A stretch of DNA of 64,000 nucleotides from Saccharicrinis aurantiacus (GCF_001660705.2 NZ_LYBV02000039.1:1-64000); one strand, 5' to 3'. Counted from the first letter of the stretch, positions 1 through 7,545 are shown. Numbers and translations: made by a program. Notes: generated by a model not told the origin, from the letters alone.

Positions 1-111
1 AAAAAAGAACTGATAACTGAAGAAAACCTCCCCGACAGAACCTATTATTCTATACTTACTTTCTTCAGTCTAAAAAAAGAGAATTTAAAATATTCTATTT
101 CAAAACTGTAA
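1..111 (+). CDS. Possible C-terminal end of an unidentified gene cut by the window edge
   Basis: The first reading frame is open from base 1 and stops with TAA at 109-111, giving 36 residues that end in a Lys/Leu-rich tail. It has no start codon in the window, so if real it is the 3' end of a gene entering from the left. It would run opposite to all other genes of the adjacent mobile element. Nothing in the fragment identifies a family, and an open stretch this short occurs by chance in AT-rich DNA. Confidence 0.25.
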   Translation, partial: KKELITEENLPDRTYYSILTFFSLKKENLKYSISKL

Positions 112-243
112 TACAAGAAATTAGATCCGTATTAGCAAAATTAATACCAGATGAAAGGCTGATAGTTCCTCAGTGCCTTGTATGTTGAATAGTAGAACAT
201 GGATCAGCTTAATATAGATTATTACTATATGCCCTTGCCATTT

Positions 244-377
244 CCATAATACAATTAACAATAGAAGTTAGTACTAACCATACTATATTCATAGTAAATA
301 TAATATGGCTAATATTGCTAAGCCATATAGTATGGCAATACAACAATATATTCTCACTCCATACAACCCATACTACT
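244..377. repeat. Cluster of CCATACTA-type repeats downstream of the partition genes (candidate centromere)
   Basis: The gene-free stretch 112-372 holds several copies of a CCATACTA-like motif: CCATAATAC at 244, CCATACTAT at 279, the perfect palindrome GCCATATAGTATGGC at 322-336, and the tandem pair CCATACAAC/CCATACTAC at 359 and 369, the second running into the stop of the small gene at 373. A related CCATAGTAGTAT lies between the two partition genes near 632. Repeats beside a parA plus ribbon-helix-helix pair are typical of plasmid centromeres. That function is inferred. The region is otherwise AT-rich with no gene seen. Confidence 0.4.
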
Positions 378-633
378 TTTGTGAATATAGTTCCAAGGCA
401 TTATCTAAATCCTTAAACGACTTTATATACTCTTTACATGCCTGATTAATAACATCTCCTATTGGAATTCGATTGTAGTAACTAATTGCTTTTATAGCCT
501 GAAGTGTAGTTTCCTCAAAAAGATAAGTCGATTTAATCTTACTCGTACTCTTCTTAGTATCGATTACATTATCCTTACTTTCTTCTTGTGTAAAAATATC
601 ATTAAAGGTATTTGTAAATTTTTTCTTGGCCAT
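373..633 (-). CDS. Small ParG/RHH-like DNA-binding protein downstream of ParA
   Basis: 86 residues: a basic N-terminus (MAKKKF), a flexible Ser/Lys/Asp-rich first half, and a folded second half (residues about 36-80) that reads like a ribbon-helix-helix segment, with a short strand (TYLFEETTLQAI) followed by two helices. It sits 8 bp after parA on the same strand, the usual place for the centromere-binding partner of a Walker-type ParA. No name is assigned because the family match rests on size, layout and position rather than on a diagnostic motif. Together with the CCATACTA repeats downstream it would form a three-part partition module for the element. An orphan CopG-type repressor is the main alternative. 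Confidence 0.6.
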   Translation of the reverse strand: MAKKKFTNTFNDIFTQEESKDNVIDTKKSTSKIKSTYLFEETTLQAIKAISYYNRIPIGDVINQACKEYIKSFKDLDNALELYSQK

Positions 634-640
634 AGTAGTA

Positions 641-1387
641 TTATTTGGAATTAAAACGTGCTAGAAATTCGGAACAGAATTTCCCATAATCCAAAGCTCC
701 CAGCGAACCTGGAGAATATGAGAAAATATCTGATTGGCTTGCAGGCGCTTCAGCTATAGATATATTATCACGTATTTTAGTCTTAAAAACTAAATTCTTA
801 AAATTAGAGCTTGTGAAATCTGCTATATCTCTTGATAAAACAGTGTTCTTTTTAAACATGGTTAATAATATTCCTCCAACTTCTAAATTAGGATTTAGTC
901 GCTGTTTTGTTTTTGATATCACTGTTAGAAGATTCTTTAGTCCATGACTTGATAAAAAATGACTTTGAAGCGGTATGATAACATTATTTGAAGCTATTAA
1001 AGCGCTCATTGTTAAAGCCGATAATGAAGGTTGGCAGTCTATAAATACAAAATCGAATTTGTCTTCTAATTTCGCTATTAAAGAACGAAGAATATTCTCC
1101 TTACCGACCTCATTTAAATGCTCAAAAGAAGATAACTCCATAGAAGAAGGTGCAATAAATAAGTTCTGTTTTACTTCGATTATTGGCAGTTCTTTATCAT
1201 ATAATAGTGAATTGTAGACGTTATCACTACTATCACAACCACAAGACTGTGTCAAGTTAGCTTGAGGATCTACATCAATCATAAGAACACGCTTGTTTCT
1301 TCTAGCTATCCCTGCAGAAAGGTTATAAACAGTACTTGTTTTGCCAACTCCTCCTTTATTATTAACTATTGCATAAATATGTTTCAT
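641..1387 (-). CDS. parA: ParA/Soj-family partition ATPase of the mobile element
   Basis: Deviant Walker A motif NNKGGVGKTS near residue 9, the ParA motif VLMIDVDPQAN around residue 35 and FVFIDCQPS around residue 115 place this in the ParA/MinD ATPase superfamily. About 248 residues, so a short ParA without a long N-terminal DNA-binding domain. The frame extends upstream to 1432, but that extension overlaps the preceding gene and lacks homology to the family; the ATG at 1385-1387 gives the normal MKHIYAIVNNKGG start, so I use it. It is followed at 8 bp by the RHH-like gene and preceded at 7 bp by the membrane protein of the mobilization genes. Role: ATP-dependent segregation or positioning of the element when it is excised or replicating. 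It is too far from, and unlike, a chromosomal parAB operon to be the host ParA. Confidence 0.85.
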   Translation of the reverse strand: MKHIYAIVNNKGGVGKTSTVYNLSAGIARRNKRVLMIDVDPQANLTQSCGCDSSDNVYNSLLYDKELPIIEVKQNLFIAPSSMELSSFEHLNEVGKENILRSLIAKLEDKFDFVFIDCQPSLSALTMSALIASNNVIIPLQSHFLSSHGLKNLLTVISKTKQRLNPNLEVGGILLTMFKKNTVLSRDIADFTSSNFKNLVFKTKIRDNISIAEAPASQSDIFSYSPGSLGALDYGKFCSEFLARFNSK

Positions 1388-1394
1388 AATACTC

Positions 1395-1919
1395 TTAATT
1401 TTTATCTTTAGTATACTTGATCTTATACTCATTATATGAGCAGTTACTATATAAAGAATCTATATCTGAAACGACTTTCTGTATATTACTAGGTCCATGC
1501 ATCCTCAGTGATTCATATTTTATATAATTACCTCTCACCATATAGTACCTTACCGAATAATTGACCGTCAGGAACGCAAATATTATTGCAATAAACACAA
1601 TACCATACAGAGAGATGTTTCGTTTAACTTTCTCATATTGTGACTGATATTGATCTTCCTCCGGATATTTAACGGTACTTGATTGTCGTAGAGTTTGTTG
1701 ACTCATTATCCTCATAACATCAGAAACACATTCACTAAGTTTCTCTATAGCACTACCAATTGTATTAATAGCCTTGCTATGTTTCTTAATTAAACCATCA
1801 TTACATTGAGATTCTTGAAGCTCAATTTTTTCAAGAATTGTTTGCAATAACACCAACTGCATATCAGAACTTTGGTCGAATTCTTTTCTTTCGTTTTTTG
1901 TCGTTCTCATTTTCTTCAA
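1395..1919 (-). CDS. Membrane-anchored accessory protein of the mobilization region
   Basis: 174 residues. A basic N-terminus, then a predicted helical region (residues about 20-75) with regular hydrophobic spacing, then one strong transmembrane segment (about residues 104-127, ISLYGIVFIAIIFAFLTVNY) and a short tail. It overlaps the 3' end of the relaxase gene by 56 bp and is read in the same direction, so it is translated with it. A small single-span protein after the relaxase is common in Bacteroides-type mobilizable elements and could couple the relaxosome to the membrane or to a helper conjugation apparatus; this is inference. A second Met at residue 4 is an equally possible start. Confidence 0.6.
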   Translation of the reverse strand: MKKMRTTKNERKEFDQSSDMQLVLLQTILEKIELQESQCNDGLIKKHSKAINTIGSAIEKLSECVSDVMRIMSQQTLRQSSTVKYPEEDQYQSQYEKVKRNISLYGIVFIAIIFAFLTVNYSVRYYMVRGNYIKYESLRMHGPSNIQKVVSDIDSLYSNCSYNEYKIKYTKDKN

Positions 1920-2784
1920 TGTAATTACCTGTAGAGGAACCTATAGAGCCAATTACATTACTCATGGTATCTATCGGCATGTTTTTATCTACAGAAACGT
2001 GATTATTAATATAATTTTTAGTTGAGAGTTGTACTTTAGGTGAAATACTATGTCTATTATCAATTAAACGGTTCTCAATACTCTTATAGGACAGTTTTCT
2101 GTCTATTTCGGATCCTTTAAACGAATATCCATTGATATGAAACGATATGCCTTGAATTACACTCTGATCTCCTCTTTTGTATTTAAAAGCCATCTTAATA
2201 TTCTTTTTCTCCAAATTCGTACCAAGTTCACTAAAAGAATAACACCTATCTATTGAACTATTAATTAGTAAATAAGCCTTATATTTTGCAGCTTCTTTTT
2301 CGTTTAAAGCAGATAAATTCATTTTAGAAACATGTTTTCCTACAGCTGGTATAAGGTTATTTTCCAAGGTGACTTTTTGAGCTGCCTTTTTACCTCTCAA
2401 CCCAATCCAAGAATCATTAACCTTATTCCCTTGTAAATCAACCAAAGAACTCACTATGTGGAAGTGTGAATGTTTTTTATCATTGTGATGTACAAAACAA
2501 TAAGGAGAACTATCTAGGCCCAATTCATTAAGATACTGCCTGCCGTATTTAACCATATCCAAATTACTAGGCTGTTCTTCATGTGGAAATGATAAGATAG
2601 CATGTACAACATGCTTATTAAGTTCAGGCAGTAGTTCTCGGTTTGTATTGAAATCAGCAGCCATTAATTTATAGTCATAATTCCGAACTCCATTTGAATC
2701 AATAACTGTTGCTCTTTTTTCATCTTGTAATAGATATTTACAACAACCATAAGCATCACTGCCCATTACAATTTTGCTAATCAT
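1864..2784 (-). CDS. Relaxase/mobilization nuclease (MobB-type, MOBP-like)
   Basis: 306 residues. The N-terminal half carries the relaxase signature: a Tyr-containing start (GCCKYLLQDEKR, residues 13-24), HAILSFPHEE near residue 62, and the metal-binding HxxxxxHxH motif HHNDKKHSHFHIVSS near residue 100, as in the Relaxase/Mobilization nuclease family (Pfam PF03432). The C-terminal half is basic and of unclear role, ending in a Lys/Arg tail. Expected activity is site- and strand-specific nicking at oriT and covalent attachment to the 5' end. Its start overlaps the end of the MobC-like gene by 4 bp, typical of a coupled mobC-relaxase pair. No coupling protein or type IV secretion gene is visible, so the element is mobilizable rather than self-transmissible on present evidence. 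Confidence 0.85.
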   Translation of the reverse strand: MISKIVMGSDAYGCCKYLLQDEKRATVIDSNGVRNYDYKLMAADFNTNRELLPELNKHVVHAILSFPHEEQPSNLDMVKYGRQYLNELGLDSSPYCFVHHNDKKHSHFHIVSSLVDLQGNKVNDSWIGLRGKKAAQKVTLENNLIPAVGKHVSKMNLSALNEKEAAKYKAYLLINSSIDRCYSFSELGTNLEKKNIKMAFKYKRGDQSVIQGISFHINGYSFKGSEIDRKLSYKSIENRLIDNRHSISPKVQLSTKNYINNHVSVDKNMPIDTMSNVIGSIGSSTGNYIEENENDKKRKKRIRPKF

Positions 2785-3089
2785 ACCTTTATCTGTTTAA
2801 TTACAGAATCTAACTCTTGTAAAGATTTTAGAAGAATAACAGATATGGAAGCCATACCTTGAGTGTGACTATTTTTTGCTAACTGATTAATATTATTGCT
2901 CATTCCTGCTAACTTACGATATAGAGTAATTTCCTCGCTAGACATAGTTTCTTTAATCTGTTTATCAAGAGCTGAATTTCTAATAAAAGTTGAGATGGAA
3001 ATTCTGCATTTATCAGATTTATTTTTTACAACATCATACTCCTGTTGATTTAATCTTACAGTGATTTTTATACTACGTAGATTATTCAT
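2781..3089 (-). CDS. MobC-like relaxosome accessory protein (RHH)
   Basis: 102 residues. The N-terminus (IKITVRLNQQEYDVVKNKS) is a ribbon-helix-helix DNA-binding segment, and the C-terminal half has the pattern LAGMSNNINQLAKNSH that marks the bacterial mobilization protein MobC family (PF05713). Such proteins bind near oriT and help the relaxase open and nick the strand. It is the first gene of the mob unit, 4-bp-overlapping the relaxase, and the inverted-repeat structure at 3116-3183 lies just upstream, where an oriT is expected. Confidence 0.8.
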   Translation of the reverse strand: MNNLRSIKITVRLNQQEYDVVKNKSDKCRISISTFIRNSALDKQIKETMSSEEITLYRKLAGMSNNINQLAKNSHTQGMASISVILLKSLQELDSVIKQIKV

Positions 3090-3115
3090 TTTTTATATTT
3101 TTATGCGACTATCAG

Positions 3116-3183
3116 GAGCAAAAAACAAGCGTTGATAGAGTTTGAAAAAGTCGGGCATTGCCCTCTATCAACACCGCTTGCTC
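3116..3183. other. Long imperfect hairpin between primase and mobC genes: candidate oriT and/or terminator
   Basis: Arms 3116-3140 and 3163-3183 pair through GTTGATAGAG/CTCTATCAAC, AAGCG/CGCTT and GAGC/GCTC; inside the loop is a second small hairpin GGGCATTGCCC (3153-3163). It lies immediately upstream of the mobC-relaxase pair, the usual site of oriT in Bacteroides mobilizable elements. Read on the - strand the inner stem is followed by T6, so it could also end transcription of the primase-like gene at 3202. Both uses are inference from position and structure. Confidence 0.5.
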
Positions 3184-3201
3184 TAGAATTCCGTCAAACT
3201 A

Positions 3202-4050
3202 TTACTTATTGTTATTTAGATATGAATTGACATCTTTAAAATCAGCATAAAAGGATGATGCATCAATTGATTTCAAAGTGCTTTCTTTAATAGTATTACT
3301 AGCCCTATATCCAGACTCATCATTATCAAAGAAGGTTGTAATTAATTTATAATTGGTGGCAATTTTAATAGCCTCATTAAGCATAGAAATGGAGTTTAGT
3401 ATTATATAGTCGCGCTCATATTCCATAGCTGGGAAAAGTTGTATGAAGGATAAAAAATCAATAAACCCTTCAAATAAGAAACATTCATTTTTACCATTAT
3501 TAATTATTGAAATACCTTTTTTGCCTATACACCCTTTCCAAAATTTATTGCGAAGTTCATAACCGCCATAAACACTCTTAAATCCAATTGCGAAGTAGTT
3601 CTTATCATTCATTTTATAATATACTTCTTCACAATACCTTTTGCATAATAGTACTGATAATCCCCTTTTATGAGTAATGTAATTTAAGAGTGCTTTATTA
3701 TTTAGTTCTTTAACTTTATAAGTATGCTTTTCTTCAATTACATCTTTATTTACTGCCTGATGAAAAGAAAGAGAACTATTATTACGTGTTTCACTTAATA
3801 CTCTTAAAGCTTTCGATATCGTTGTTAAACTATGAAGTCTCATAACTAAATCTAGTATATTGCCTCCTTCTCCTAAACCATGATCAAACCAACAATTCTG
3901 TTTTATATCAACTTTGAAAGATGCTTTTGATTCATTCTGTCTAATCATACTAATAAACCAGTAGTTATGTTTATAGATTCTACAGGGCTCAAACCCTAAC
4001 TCCTTTAGGTATGATACAATTGGGATATTTTTTGCTTGATTACAATTCAT
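3202..4050 (-). CDS. CHC2/Toprim DNA primase-like protein
   Basis: 282 residues. The N-terminal 80 residues match the short zinc-finger/CHC2-like primase domain found in Bacteroidota mobile elements (YLKELGFEP, FDHGLGEGGNILDLVMRL), although here the zinc-binding Cys/His pattern is only partly evident (one Cys at residue 53). The C-terminal part is a Toprim fold: acidic FLFEGFIDFLSF near residue 193 and TTFFDNDESGYRAS near residue 240, the metal-binding Glu and DxD-like residues. Expected role is priming DNA synthesis of the element after transfer or during replication. It is downstream of the RepA-like gene, separated by the iteron-like array. A helicase domain is absent, so it is not a full DnaG. 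Confidence 0.75.
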   Translation of the reverse strand: MNCNQAKNIPIVSYLKELGFEPCRIYKHNYWFISMIRQNESKASFKVDIKQNCWFDHGLGEGGNILDLVMRLHSLTTISKALRVLSETRNNSSLSFHQAVNKDVIEEKHTYKVKELNNKALLNYITHKRGLSVLLCKRYCEEVYYKMNDKNYFAIGFKSVYGGYELRNKFWKGCIGKKGISIINNGKNECFLFEGFIDFLSFIQLFPAMEYERDYIILNSISMLNEAIKIATNYKLITTFFDNDESGYRASNTIKESTLKSIDASSFYADFKDVNSYLNNNK

Positions 4051-4080
4051 AATAATTTAGATTTAGCAGATTCTTACAAC

Positions 4081-4152
4081 GGAACAAATGAGGTGAATGG
4101 GACTAATAGGACAAATGAGTCAAACGGGACAAATAACGCAAGTGGAACAATA
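4081..4152. repeat. Tandem 9-bp iteron-like array between primase and RepA-like genes
   Basis: Reading in steps of nine from 4081 gives GGAACAAAT, GAGGTGAAT, GGGACTAAT, AGGACAAAT, GAGTCAAAC, GGGACAAAT, AACGCAAGT, GGAACAATA: about eight degenerate copies of GGGACAAAT, the better ones 9 or 18 bp apart. The array lies in the gap 4051-4198 just downstream of the RepA-like ATPase, where a plasmid-type origin with iterons would be expected. The position makes an element origin likely, but iteron spacing is usually nearer 20-22 bp, so it may instead bind another regulator. Confidence 0.5.
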
Positions 4153-4198
4153 TGGATGGAACAGAACAAGACTTCACGAATTCCAAAAAACAAACCTA

Positions 4199-5179
4199 TC
4201 ATTCTTTAAGCCACCGAGATATCGTACTCTTGGACTTCCCAAGAGTAGCGGCAATTTGTTCCATCGTATTACCAGAATCACGAAGACTCATTGCGATCTC
4301 TTTCTTTTCATCAGTATTTCTAAATACACCCTGACCTAAATGTTCAAGTTCATCTACGTTTTCTTCAATAACTTCAAACCACAAGGACTCTGGATTTAAA
4401 TGAAGTAGCTTTGCTCCAACTTGGTCTGCACAGTTTCGAGATTTAGACCTTTTTAAAATACGGTAAGACTCATTTTTTGTAGATTTTCTTAAGAAAAAAT
4501 CGCCATCAGCCAAATCTGACTTACTGCCTGCGCCCGATTGCAAGTCACTTTCTGTTGATAGTGCACGTGTATTTTTTCGTGTATGATCAACTAAAACAAT
4601 AGAACACTGAGATAAGCTTCTCAGGTTTAATAATTCTCTCATAGCTATAATGGCATCTCTATTTGAGTTGCCATCAGAATCACGAAATGCTAACTTAAAA
4701 TTATCTATTACAATAAGGACAGGCTTATGGGTATCCACAATCTCGCTTATTTCATGCAATTCTTCTTGGAGAGTATTTGTAGTTGTATATACCCTAGTTT
4801 GATATTTACTTTGGTTTAGCAACGTAGGTGGCGATTTGAAAAGATTATCTAACCTTCGCTTAAACATATCTTCGTCAAGCTCAAAATTAATCAATAAAGT
4901 ATTCCCATTTATCTCAATCTTCTCTCCGCAAAAAGAGCTCCATCCTGAGGAAACGGCTAAGCATATCTGCAGACTCAGGAGAGTCTTACCTGTACCACGT
5001 TCACTAGGGTTATGAACCAAAGAGTTTTCTAATATATAAGAACCCCAGATACATTTAAGCGGTTCTAATAAAGAACCTTCATCGGCTAATTCTTTCGCTG
5101 TTTTAAGTGAAGATGGATTGTAAACTTTAGAATTAAGAGATATAATTCTCCCATTCAAATTTTTTTGTAAATTTGTCAT
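4199..5179 (-). CDS. RepA-like AAA/RecA-type ATPase (helicase RepA family)
   Basis: 326 residues. Walker A-like SERGTGKTLLSLQICLA near residue 60, Walker B-like PVLIVIDNFKLAF around residue 155 with the following NSNRDAIIAMREL and VLVDHTRKN segments typical of the RSF1010 RepA/DnaB-like hexameric ATPases coded by mobilizable elements. The last 40 residues form a helix-turn-helix (MRDSG-type turn, TMEQIAATLGKSKSTISRWL), so the protein probably combines DNA unwinding with sequence-specific binding. The ATG at 5179 gives MTNLQKN. It is read in the same direction as the HTH gene upstream and the primase downstream. The iteron-like array lies just beyond its stop. Confidence 0.8.
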   Translation of the reverse strand: MTNLQKNLNGRIISLNSKVYNPSSLKTAKELADEGSLLEPLKCIWGSYILENSLVHNPSERGTGKTLLSLQICLAVSSGWSSFCGEKIEINGNTLLINFELDEDMFKRRLDNLFKSPPTLLNQSKYQTRVYTTTNTLQEELHEISEIVDTHKPVLIVIDNFKLAFRDSDGNSNRDAIIAMRELLNLRSLSQCSIVLVDHTRKNTRALSTESDLQSGAGSKSDLADGDFFLRKSTKNESYRILKRSKSRNCADQVGAKLLHLNPESLWFEVIEENVDELEHLGQGVFRNTDEKKEIAMSLRDSGNTMEQIAATLGKSKSTISRWLKE

Positions 5180-5233
5180 ATTAAGATTTATAATGAATTT
5201 AATTGATAGGAGCCGGAAGTGATGAGTCAGCTC

Positions 5234-5629
5234 CTATTTCTTTGAATATCGTTTTCTAGATTTTTTCATATTTGATAATGAAGATCTTTCATTAGTTAGC
5301 TTTGTCGATTCTTTTCTATTTGCTAAAACCCAATTTTCAAGCTCATTACGACTAAATAGCAGGCGGCCAGAATCATTCCACGAAGGTAATTCACCTTTAG
5401 AAGCTTTGATGTATACAGTTGAAACCGATCTTCCCAAGAGCTTAGCGGCATCCTTTACTTGAATAATATCACCTGTATTCTCCTTTGGTTCTTTTTTAGT
5501 ACGTTCAATTTCTTTACCTAAATCTGTTAGCTGGTTAATTAAATAATCAACCTTTTGATTTAATAATCCAAAATTGAGATTGTTAGCTTGTAATTCTGTT
5601 TGTTGAATCCTTTCAAGTTCTGTATCCAT
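5234..5629 (-). CDS. Excisionase-type helix-turn-helix protein
   Basis: 131 residues. An N-terminal helical stretch (residues 1-45) precedes a MerR-like winged HTH of the excisionase/DNA-binding family (PF12728 type): VKDAAKLLGRSVSTVYIKAS, then LPSWNDSGRLLFSRNELENW. The C-terminus is basic. In Bacteroidota integrative elements a protein of this type commonly precedes the repA-primase-mob genes and acts in excision or regulation. A promoter-like sequence (TATACTTG) is present upstream near 5690 on the - strand but deviates at one position from TAnnTTTG. Confidence 0.75.
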   Translation of the reverse strand: MDTELERIQQTELQANNLNFGLLNQKVDYLINQLTDLGKEIERTKKEPKENTGDIIQVKDAAKLLGRSVSTVYIKASKGELPSWNDSGRLLFSRNELENWVLANRKESTKLTNERSSLSNMKKSRKRYSKK

Positions 5630-5732
5630 ATGCAGAAGTTTTTAATTGCTTTTAGATTTTTATATTTCTACTGCAAGTATAATCAAAGTGGGTAGTGCTG
5701 ACACGAATTAAAATATTCTCATAAAAAAAAGA

Positions 5733-6647
5733 TTAAATAGAATTATAATTTGGCAAGTTTTTGAATAATGAAACTTCTTCTGAATTATTCAAATCATTGA
5801 TCGAATTAAGAGTGAAATCTGCAGGGGTTTTTAAATCGACATTAAAAGACTTTACGAGCAGGTTCATGTATAACTCACTTTTACGATCTTCAATAATAAT
5901 ATAGTTGAATTCCTTCAACTGATATAAAAAGGCTGCCAGATACACGTTCTTTTTCTTCCCTTTTGCATACTCCCAATATAAATTTTGTCCATCAATTCTT
6001 AAAAATCGTTTCTCCTTAAGATAATTCATTACCAAATCCCACGATTTACATCTATCTAATTTTTCAGAATTTGTCATCCATATATCAAATAACTCTTTCG
6101 GTACCTCTTTAGCTTTCGCTACAATCTCTTCTAATTTAATAACCTTAAGACGCTTCCTGAACAATTCAATTATAGCCTTAATATAATTTAATAAGACTCC
6201 ATCGAGCTTTGTGCTCTCTAAATAACAATCTTCAACTACCTTTTCTTGAATCTTGCTTTCAATAGTATAAATACTTAAATAAAGTTCTTTTCTATTATCA
6301 GGTTTTAATTGTTTTTCAAACCAATCATCAGAATTCTTCCTAATTCGTTCACATACGTAATTATGATTAAACTCTATCCTGTCACTTTGTGTTGGATATT
6401 TTTCAACAAAGTCATACTGAGACATAAGCATAGTCATATTTCTTGTTATATAATCAATGCCCCAATCATCAGGAACACATGGCTTTATAATAAACTGCAA
6501 AGTCTTTCCATAAGCAGCGAATAATTCTGCAGTATTATGCTTTACAAGTGATGGCTGTGTTCCTGCAACGATTTCATCTATTTGTTCCTGAGGTACGATA
6601 TCTATCAATCCACCTACTATTCCATTTGGAACGATTGTATATCCCAT
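5733..6647 (-). CDS. Hypothetical protein at the tRNA-proximal end of the element
   Basis: 304 residues, no family recognised with certainty. Cytosolic by composition: no signal peptide or membrane segment. The first 30 residues are Gly/Val/Ile-rich, the middle is helical and basic, and the last 100 residues contain a pattern (GKKKNVYLAAFLYQLKEF followed by LYMNLLVKSFNVDL) that resembles the C-terminal segment found in several Bacteroidota element regulators of the RteC kind; that resemblance is by eye only. It has its own promoter-like TACTTTTG upstream. It reads in the same direction as the other element genes, with 103 bp before the HTH gene. Confidence 0.65.
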   Translation of the reverse strand: MGYTIVPNGIVGGLIDIVPQEQIDEIVAGTQPSLVKHNTAELFAAYGKTLQFIIKPCVPDDWGIDYITRNMTMLMSQYDFVEKYPTQSDRIEFNHNYVCERIRKNSDDWFEKQLKPDNRKELYLSIYTIESKIQEKVVEDCYLESTKLDGVLLNYIKAIIELFRKRLKVIKLEEIVAKAKEVPKELFDIWMTNSEKLDRCKSWDLVMNYLKEKRFLRIDGQNLYWEYAKGKKKNVYLAAFLYQLKEFNYIIIEDRKSELYMNLLVKSFNVDLKTPADFTLNSINDLNNSEEVSLFKNLPNYNSI

Positions 6648-6675
6648 AATTAATTAGATTTATTGATTATTCAAA

Positions 6676-6683
6676 CAAAAGTA
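6676..6683 (-). promoter_or_regulatory. Bacteroidota -7 element TACTTTTG for the gene at 5733-6647
   Basis: On the - strand TACTTTTG matches TAnnTTTG exactly, 29 bp before the ATG. No clear -33 TTTG is seen. Two copies of ACACATTT lie further upstream (6689-6706). Confidence 0.45.
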
Positions 6684-6711
6684 CAAAATGTGTGGGGAAA
6701 TGTGTAGGAAA

Positions 6712-6749
6712 CAAAAAAGCCACTTACAAGAATAATCTCGTAAGTGGCT
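6712..6749 (-). terminator. Rho-independent terminator of the tRNA-Met gene
   Basis: Perfect 10-bp stem: arms AGCCACTTAC at 6718-6727 and GTAAGTGGCT at 6740-6749. On the - strand it is followed by T6. It begins 12 bp after the tRNA 3' end. Confidence 0.85.
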
Positions 6750-6760
6750 ATTAATCAACG

Positions 6761-6834
6761 TGGGCCCACCTGGGCTCGAACCAGGGACCACCTGATTATG
6801 AGTCAGGTGCTCTAACCAACTGAGCTATGAGCCC
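6761..6834 (-). tRNA. tRNA-Met (anticodon CAT)
   Basis: On the - strand the 74-nt gene folds as a standard cloverleaf: 7-bp acceptor GGGCTCA/TGGGCCC, D-arm GCTC...GAGC, anticodon stem CCTGA/TCAGG with loop CTCATAA (CAT), T-arm with GTTCGAG, discriminator A. CCA is not encoded. The loop matches elongator tRNA-Met, but a lysidine-modified tRNA-Ile2 also has CAT and cannot be fully excluded. The mobile element lies directly beyond its 3' end, the classic integration position. Confidence 0.9.
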
Positions 6835-6870
6835 GCAACCGATACAAAGTGTTTTTGTATATTGCGGTTG

Positions 6871-6901
6871 CAAAAATAGTAAGTATTCGCTAACTAACAA
6901 A
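6871..6901 (-). promoter_or_regulatory. Promoter of tRNA-Met: TTTG-N19-TATTTTTG
   Basis: On the - strand TTTG (6898-6901) and TATTTTTG (6871-6878) are separated by 19 bp, an exact fit to the Bacteroidota housekeeping promoter, 36 bp upstream of the tRNA. Confidence 0.75.
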
Positions 6902-6918
6902 TACATTGTAGAAAAATT

Positions 6919-7545
6919 ATGAGTAAATATTCTCACATTAAAAATTTAATCTTCGACCTAGGTAATGTCGTTGTCGATATTAACCTGGATATCACCACCA
7001 AACGATTTAAACATATGGGGTGGCAGGGTAAAGAAAATTTTTTAGATAAATACCAACAAGCCTCATTTTTCGGGGATTTTGAAAAAGGAAAGATTAATTC
7101 TGATGAATTTATTAATGAAATAAAGGGATTAACCACCAAAAATAATTCCTCAGAAGAAATTACAGATGCCTGGAATGCCTTAATTCTGGATTATAAACAA
7201 GAACGTATTGAATGTATTTTAAAACTTAAGGAGAGATACAATATATATCTACTGAGCAATACCAATCCTCTGCACATTAGCGCCTGCGAAAATTTAGTTC
7301 CTATAGCTGGTTCTCTCAATAATTTATTTGATAAGTTATATTATTCGCACAAAATGAAAATGCAGAAACCCAATGCTGAAATATATACCACCCTAATTAA
7401 AGATGCGAATATTTTAGCTGAAGAAACCTTGTTTTTAGACGATTCTGAACTCAATATCTCCTCAGCAAAAGAATTAGGTATTGATGGATGGCACATTGAT
7501 GATTCTGATGCTTGGGTAGCAAAGGCCACAAAACATCTATTATAA
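6919..7545 (+). CDS. HAD-family hydrolase (YihX-like phosphatase)
   Basis: 208 residues of the HAD superfamily subfamily IA. Motif I is LIFDLGNVVVDI (residues about 10-21, nucleophilic Asp13), motif II is LLSNTNPLH near residue 111, the conserved Lys is in HKMKMQKPN near residue 141 and motif III is LFLDDSELNI near residue 172. The cap region sits between motifs I and II. The nearest characterised relative in layout is YihX, a sugar-phosphate phosphatase; the substrate here cannot be read from sequence. The 3' end overlaps by a few bases the convergent TonB receptor gene. It is the first host gene after the tRNA. Confidence 0.85.
   Translation: MSKYSHIKNLIFDLGNVVVDINLDITTKRFKHMGWQGKENFLDKYQQASFFGDFEKGKINSDEFINEIKGLTTKNNSSEEITDAWNALILDYKQERIECILKLKERYNIYLLSNTNPLHISACENLVPIAGSLNNLFDKLYYSHKMKMQKPNAEIYTTLIKDANILAEETLFLDDSELNISSAKELGIDGWHIDDSDAWVAKATKHLL

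Noticed and set aside
975-1217. Open frame on the opposite strand of parA
   Set aside because: Shadow of the parA coding sequence with no start context or family match; the same reasoning excludes the other antisense frames.
373-1387. Toxin-antitoxin pair
   Set aside because: The larger partner is a clear ParA ATPase, not a toxin; partition fits better.
641-1387. Host chromosomal parA
   Set aside because: Gene lies in the mobile element with mob genes and an RHH-type partner, not beside parB, and far from the parS sites.
4560-4572. parS-like CACGTG site in the RepA-like gene
   Set aside because: Only the hexamer core is present; flanks do not match the palindrome.
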